From: Holothuria scabra
Taxonomy: Eukaryota; Echinodermata; Holothuroidea; Aspidochirotida; Holothuriidae
Assembly: GCA_037179385.1 (NCBI GenBank)
Contig: CM074184.1
Location: 16,448,001 to 16,512,000, forward strand
Length of the DNA stretch: 64,000 bases
Direction of reading: 5' to 3'
Part shown: positions 60,465 through 64,000 of the stretch, in pieces
Layout: each line of letters opens with the position of its first letter
Numbering within the stretch: the first letter of the stretch is position 1
Notes under the pieces: generated by a model
Seen by the model: the letters and a program-made list of their open reading frames with translations, nothing else
Told to the model about the DNA's origin: nothing
Database searches by the model: none
Made by a program: the position numbers and the translations under genes

Positions 60465-60905
60465 ATTTCATTTATTAATTTCGTCCGTACAAATATAAAC
60501 TGAAATACAGAACCGGACAGGACACAAGAAAAACAATAGTTTAACGAGCAAGTGCCCATAAAGAGACAATGCAACAAAGATAAGAACCAAAAAAAAAAAA
60601 AGAAAAGAAAAGGAAAAAGGAGAACAAAGAAACAACAAAGTCAACTAAGAAAGCAAAAAAGAAAGGGATACTTAACAAGTGTACTGGGCGATTAGGTAAT
60701 TTTTTACCTTACTCTTAAAAGTAGCATGTGTTCTAACATTTCTTACAGTATTTTGTTGGGGAGAGAATTCCAAAGTTTATAACAATAGTTGTTTAACAAT
60801 AATTTGCCATGCCTAGTATGGAGCCTACTAACCGTAAAGAGGGCATTAGTTCTAGTGCTAGGTCGAGCTAACGTCAGTAAACCTTTTTTCTCTCTTACAT
60901 GTATC
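60465..60905 (-). mobile_element. LINE 3' end, minus strand, frameshifted
   Basis: On the minus strand the frame encodes RLHTRHGKLLLNNYCYKLWN then SLPNKIL. After a one- or two-base shift it continues RNVRTHATFKSKVKNYLIAQ YTC and a stop. The H-T-R, LWNSLP and FK.K(L/V) signature is the same LINE ORF2 C-terminus as at 10475, but from a different family. The 3' UTR is A-rich and ends AATAAATGAAATGAGG at about 60465. Confidence 0.75.
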
Positions 60906-60921
60906 TCTATACAGGGATGAA

Positions 60922-61010
60922 TTTTGGCGGTCGTCCGGTCGTCCGAGACGACCAAAATTTTTGCAGGACGACCAAAGTAACCACCTAAGGTTGTCCTTTG
61001 GACGACTAAT
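60922..61010. repeat. Cluster of ggacgacc motifs
   Basis: GGTCGTCC, GACGACC and TTGGACGAC motifs recur in both orientations six times within about 90 bp, forming several small hairpins. Position is between the LINE tail and the palindrome. It may be the end of a further decayed element. Confidence 0.4.
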
Positions 61011-61208
61011 TTTTACCTTTGGTAATGTACATTGAGAAACAAAGCGTACAACAAACACTCCCATGCAACATAAACATCTTAACATTTCATGAACTCGCAT
61101 ATCAAAACACATCTGTACCTTCACGAAAAGCACACCAGAACAAAACAACCGGGGATACCACGGTACGTACAACGCCAAACAAGCAGCCTCGTGTACGATC
61201 ATTGTTTC

Positions 61209-62147
61209 TATGGCACGCCAAAAGGCTCACCAAATATGATGATGTTCTAAAAATACACGTTCATGTACTAAAATTACATGTCCATGTACTAAAATTACAC
61301 GTTCATGTACCAAAAATATACGATGATGTACTAACTTCATATGATCATGATGTAAATTTACACCATCATGTACTAAAACCATAAGTTCATCATGTTAAAT
61401 AATGTACATGTAAAATCACCGTTGTACATCTTAAAACACACGTTGTACATGTAAAAACGTAAGATCATCATGTTATTATTGTTTCTTCCAAGACGCCATA
61501 CAGAGTGAGCCTTTCGGCGTACAGAAGTCCGCCAAAAGGCTCACCGAATTTGATGTATTAAAGTACACGCTCATGTACTAACTGCTTACGATCATGTACT
61601 GATTTCATACGCTCATGTACTGTTTTGCGTTCATGTACTGATTTCATACGATCATGTACTGATTTCTTACGATCATGTACTGACATTTAGTACATGATCG
61701 TATGGAAATCAGTACATGTATGCATGAAATCAGTACATGAACGTATGAAATCAGTACATGATCGTAAGCAGTTAGTACATGAACGTGTACTTTTAGTACA
61801 TCAAATTCGTGAGCCTTTGGCGGACTTCTAATGCCAAAGGCTCACTCTGTATGGCGTATGTGAAGATACCAATATAACATGATGATCTTACGTTTTTACA
61901 TGTACAACGTGTGTTTTAAGATGTACAACGTGTGATTTTACATGTACAACGTAACATTTAACATGATGAACTTATGGTTTTAGTACATGATGGTGTAAAT
62001 TTACATCATGATCATATGAAGTTAATACATCATCGTATATTTTTGGTACATGAACGTGTAATTTTAGTACATGGACATGTAATTTTAGTACATGAACGTG
62101 TATTTTTAGAACATCATCATATTTGGTGAGCCTTTTTGCGTGCCATA
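61209..62147. mobile_element. 939-bp palindromic foldback element built of 21-bp repeats
   Basis: Both tips read TATGGCACGC(C/A)AAAAGG inward, and TGTTTC abuts both sides (61203-61208, 62148-62153), a 6-bp target duplication. The centre is near 61680-61685 with only a few unpaired bases. Arms of about 465 bp match at over 90 percent by eye. Each arm has an outer array of 21-bp units (e.g. acacgttcatgtactaaaatt), a small internal hairpin (61505-61544; 61809-61845) with GTGAGCCTTT..GGCG arms, and an inner array of 21-bp units (gatcatgtactgatttcatac). The open frame over the left arm (HVHVLKL repeats) is a translation of the 21-bp unit and not a gene. Confidence 0.92.
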
Positions 62148-62153
62148 TGTTTC

Positions 62154-64000
62154 AGCTGAACTTTACAGAACGTGCTCATACACATTCTCCGGGTTTCTGT
62201 TCAACGTGCTGGCGCGAAAAGTTCTTGGAAAGGACTGTTCGCCTGTCTTTGTTGTTATGTTATCAGCATCGGGCCAATTATTCCGTTATCGGTAAATAAT
62301 TGGCAGCGGTAAAATATCGCCATTCAACCGATCGTTACCACCGATTATTTGCAACTTGAAAGTTGCTCTTAGTTGAGTTAAAATTCCTGTAAAAACTCAA
62401 TCCTTTAACTTCCCGCCAAAACGGGATGCACTGATAATCACAAACGTATAAATGTTACCCCTGCCGTTTGATATTTTCCGCTATAACCCGGTAGTATTAC
62501 CTTAAATTAGAATTGCATTCAAGGTGTATTCCTTGCTGTCTGGTAGAAAGCGCCGCGTAAGTTGCTGTACAAACTGTTCTGCACAAAACACATAGAACAG
62601 ACCATCTAGCTGCAGTGTTTTGCCGTTTTTTCAAATCCCCAAGCTTTGTATACATATCTGTGCACGTTTTGTACACTTAGCATGTAGAATCTTGTGAAGT
62701 TCGGTGGTTATTTTCTTGCATAAATTAAGCCATTCCCAGCATTCCTTCTGTAATATTGTTCACAGAAGGACTTGTGCAATGTTGTCATACTACGTCATTG
62801 CAAACGAAAACAGTGATGCACGTGGTCTCGTGCAGCAAACTTCTTGGCCCACGCATACACTAGACTTACGTGCGTGTCCCTTTTTACCGCCACACAAGGT
62901 ATCATGATTTGCTTGGTGACATCATATGCATAGGATCCATTGCAAAATTTAAATTGGCCCTTGCATCGTGATTGGTTCAACTGCGTTGATTGTAGCCAGC
63001 CAATCACAGCTCGCGCCTTCGCCTATGTGATTTAGTGTGTGAAAATACTCGGTCTGGAGACAAGTTTTCCCGTTGAGTTTGTGTTACGACGATCGCACTT
63101 GTCATGCTTATATAGCCGGCTAGCGAAGCCGGGCGAGCCCCGTGCTAAATTCACCTAGAAACGGCATCTTAAATCTCTGCATACGTGGATTTTTCGGGGA
63201 TCGGGCTTACGTGCATTTCAGTTGCACATTCTTTTTAAACTAGACGTGAATTTTGGACAAAAACTGCGAACAATATACGGGGATATTTATATCCGGAAGG
63301 AACCATAAGATACGTTAATCGGGTACATTTGTTTTGCTGCCCGGAATTGCTAGATTATCATGATTGCTCTACACGGGGTTCATTAAAGCGGGAGAGTAGC
63401 TATTAACGCAACAGCAAATTTTCCGACATGATTGGGGGATAAAAACTAAACAAAGCACGATGTTGGCCTTAGAGCTAAATTATCAAAGGGCATGTGACAT
63501 CGGCCCAAACAATTCAACTGTATTAACGGTTGATTTGTATCTCTACTTTTGAAGTGAAAATATTACGCCTATACAAAAAAGATATTCCGTTCGTAACGAT
63601 TCCCAATATTTTCCACCCTGAACTGGTTACGGTAAGACGATATACAAGATGCAAGGGGCTTTAGAGACAAACATGTTACGGTGATTTCCCTCTTTCTAAT
63701 AATCGGCATCGGGCGTATAGTTTAATTATAATCGGTCAGACACTATTAAAGCTGAAACAAACAAGCTTTTAAAAGGGCATTTTGTTCAATAGACACTTCA
63801 TGCTTTCGATTGTCAGATTTTGATTCAAAAGGAATGAGTTTCTACCGTTCAAGTTTAGTATTAATGCACCATATTTTGACGGTTCAACTGCATGTCCTAA
63901 TGTACGAATAAGGTTTCTAAAGATCACATTATTATTGTGTCTACCCAACGCTGGGAAGATATTAGGAGAAAAAATGTCTTTTGTCCGTCCTTGAGTAAGT
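62154..64000. other. CpG-richer unique-looking DNA
   Basis: From about 62.1 kb to the end, CG dinucleotides and GC are clearly more frequent than in the rest of the window, and no repeat family is recognisable. It may be a promoter or 5' region of another transcript, or recently inserted DNA. Short ORFs have no recognisable domain. Confidence 0.4.
62971..63115 (+). promoter_or_regulatory. Paired CCAAT boxes and TATA box
   Basis: ATTGG at 62971-62975 and CCAAT at 63000-63004, followed by TATATAG at 63109-63115 and a GC-rich stretch (GCCGGCTAGCGAAGCCGGG). The spacing is that of a Pol II core promoter, with a start expected near 63140 on the + strand. No downstream coding exon is visible before the window ends. 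A donor-like GTAAGA lies at 63632. Confidence 0.35.

Noticed and set aside
61019..61384. 121-codon ORF with HVHVLKL repeats
   Set aside because: It is the translation of the 21-bp repeat in the palindrome arm; 21 is a multiple of three, so any open frame repeats seven residues.
1..64000. CRISPR array or bacterial operon
   Set aside because: Spliced animal gene, no regular spacer-repeat array with unique spacers; the tandem arrays are minisatellites.

Overview
This is a window of metazoan nuclear DNA: AT-rich, with long introns, GT-AG splice sites and many short transposon remnants. The only host gene I can support is part of a T-type (Cav3) voltage-gated calcium channel alpha1 subunit on the + strand. 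Seven exons (15779-15882, 19983-20163, 25619-25889, 32997-33089, 38056-38821, 41824-42119, 44529-44669) join in frame, about 617 codons. They run from the S4 segment of repeat I through S5, the cysteine-rich turret, the TLEGW pore loop, S6, the gating-brake region and the whole I-II linker into S1 of repeat II. Earlier exons (N-terminus, repeat I S1-S3) and later exons (rest of repeat II, repeats III and IV) were not found. The invertebrate-like channel, the CR1/L2-type LINE tails, the tRNA-derived SINE and the foldback elements suggest a marine invertebrate, perhaps an echinoderm or another invertebrate deuterostome. That placement is an inference.

Layout. 1-15.8 kb holds no recognised exon but has hairpin MITEs (3970-4169, 9824-9937), TTAA-flanked MITEs (3518, 7315, 15008), a 1-kb foldback element (6158-7191) and a LINE 3' end (10475-11131). 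15.8-44.7 kb is the channel gene. Its introns carry more TTAA elements (22967, 26602, 26950, 33729), a transposon with a small ORF resembling a HIRAN domain (27250-27953), GCATG-rich minisatellites (35.5-36.6 kb), a tRNA-derived SINE (36805-37110), a 48-bp minisatellite (39518-39933) and a solo LTR with a 4-bp target duplication (43142-43890). 44.7-64 kb shows no exon. It contains a nested repeat island (51.6-54.1 kb, including a second HIRAN-like transposon copy), a 567-bp TTAA element with long inverted repeats (54665-55231), a second LINE tail (60465-60905) and a 939-bp palindrome (61209-62147) made of 21-bp repeats. The last 1.8 kb is visibly richer in CpG and contains a CCAAT/TATA promoter-like cluster.

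The most notable observation is that the foldback element at 6158-7191 and the palindrome at 61209-62147 have the same terminal sequence, TATGG(A/C)ACGCCAAAA, and each is flanked by a 6-bp direct repeat (GCTACA and TGTTTC). They look like one family of foldback DNA transposons that I cannot assign to a named superfamily. In the channel itself, the I-II linker carries four tandem C-P/L-x-H-x-P hexapeptides, a possible metal-binding array.
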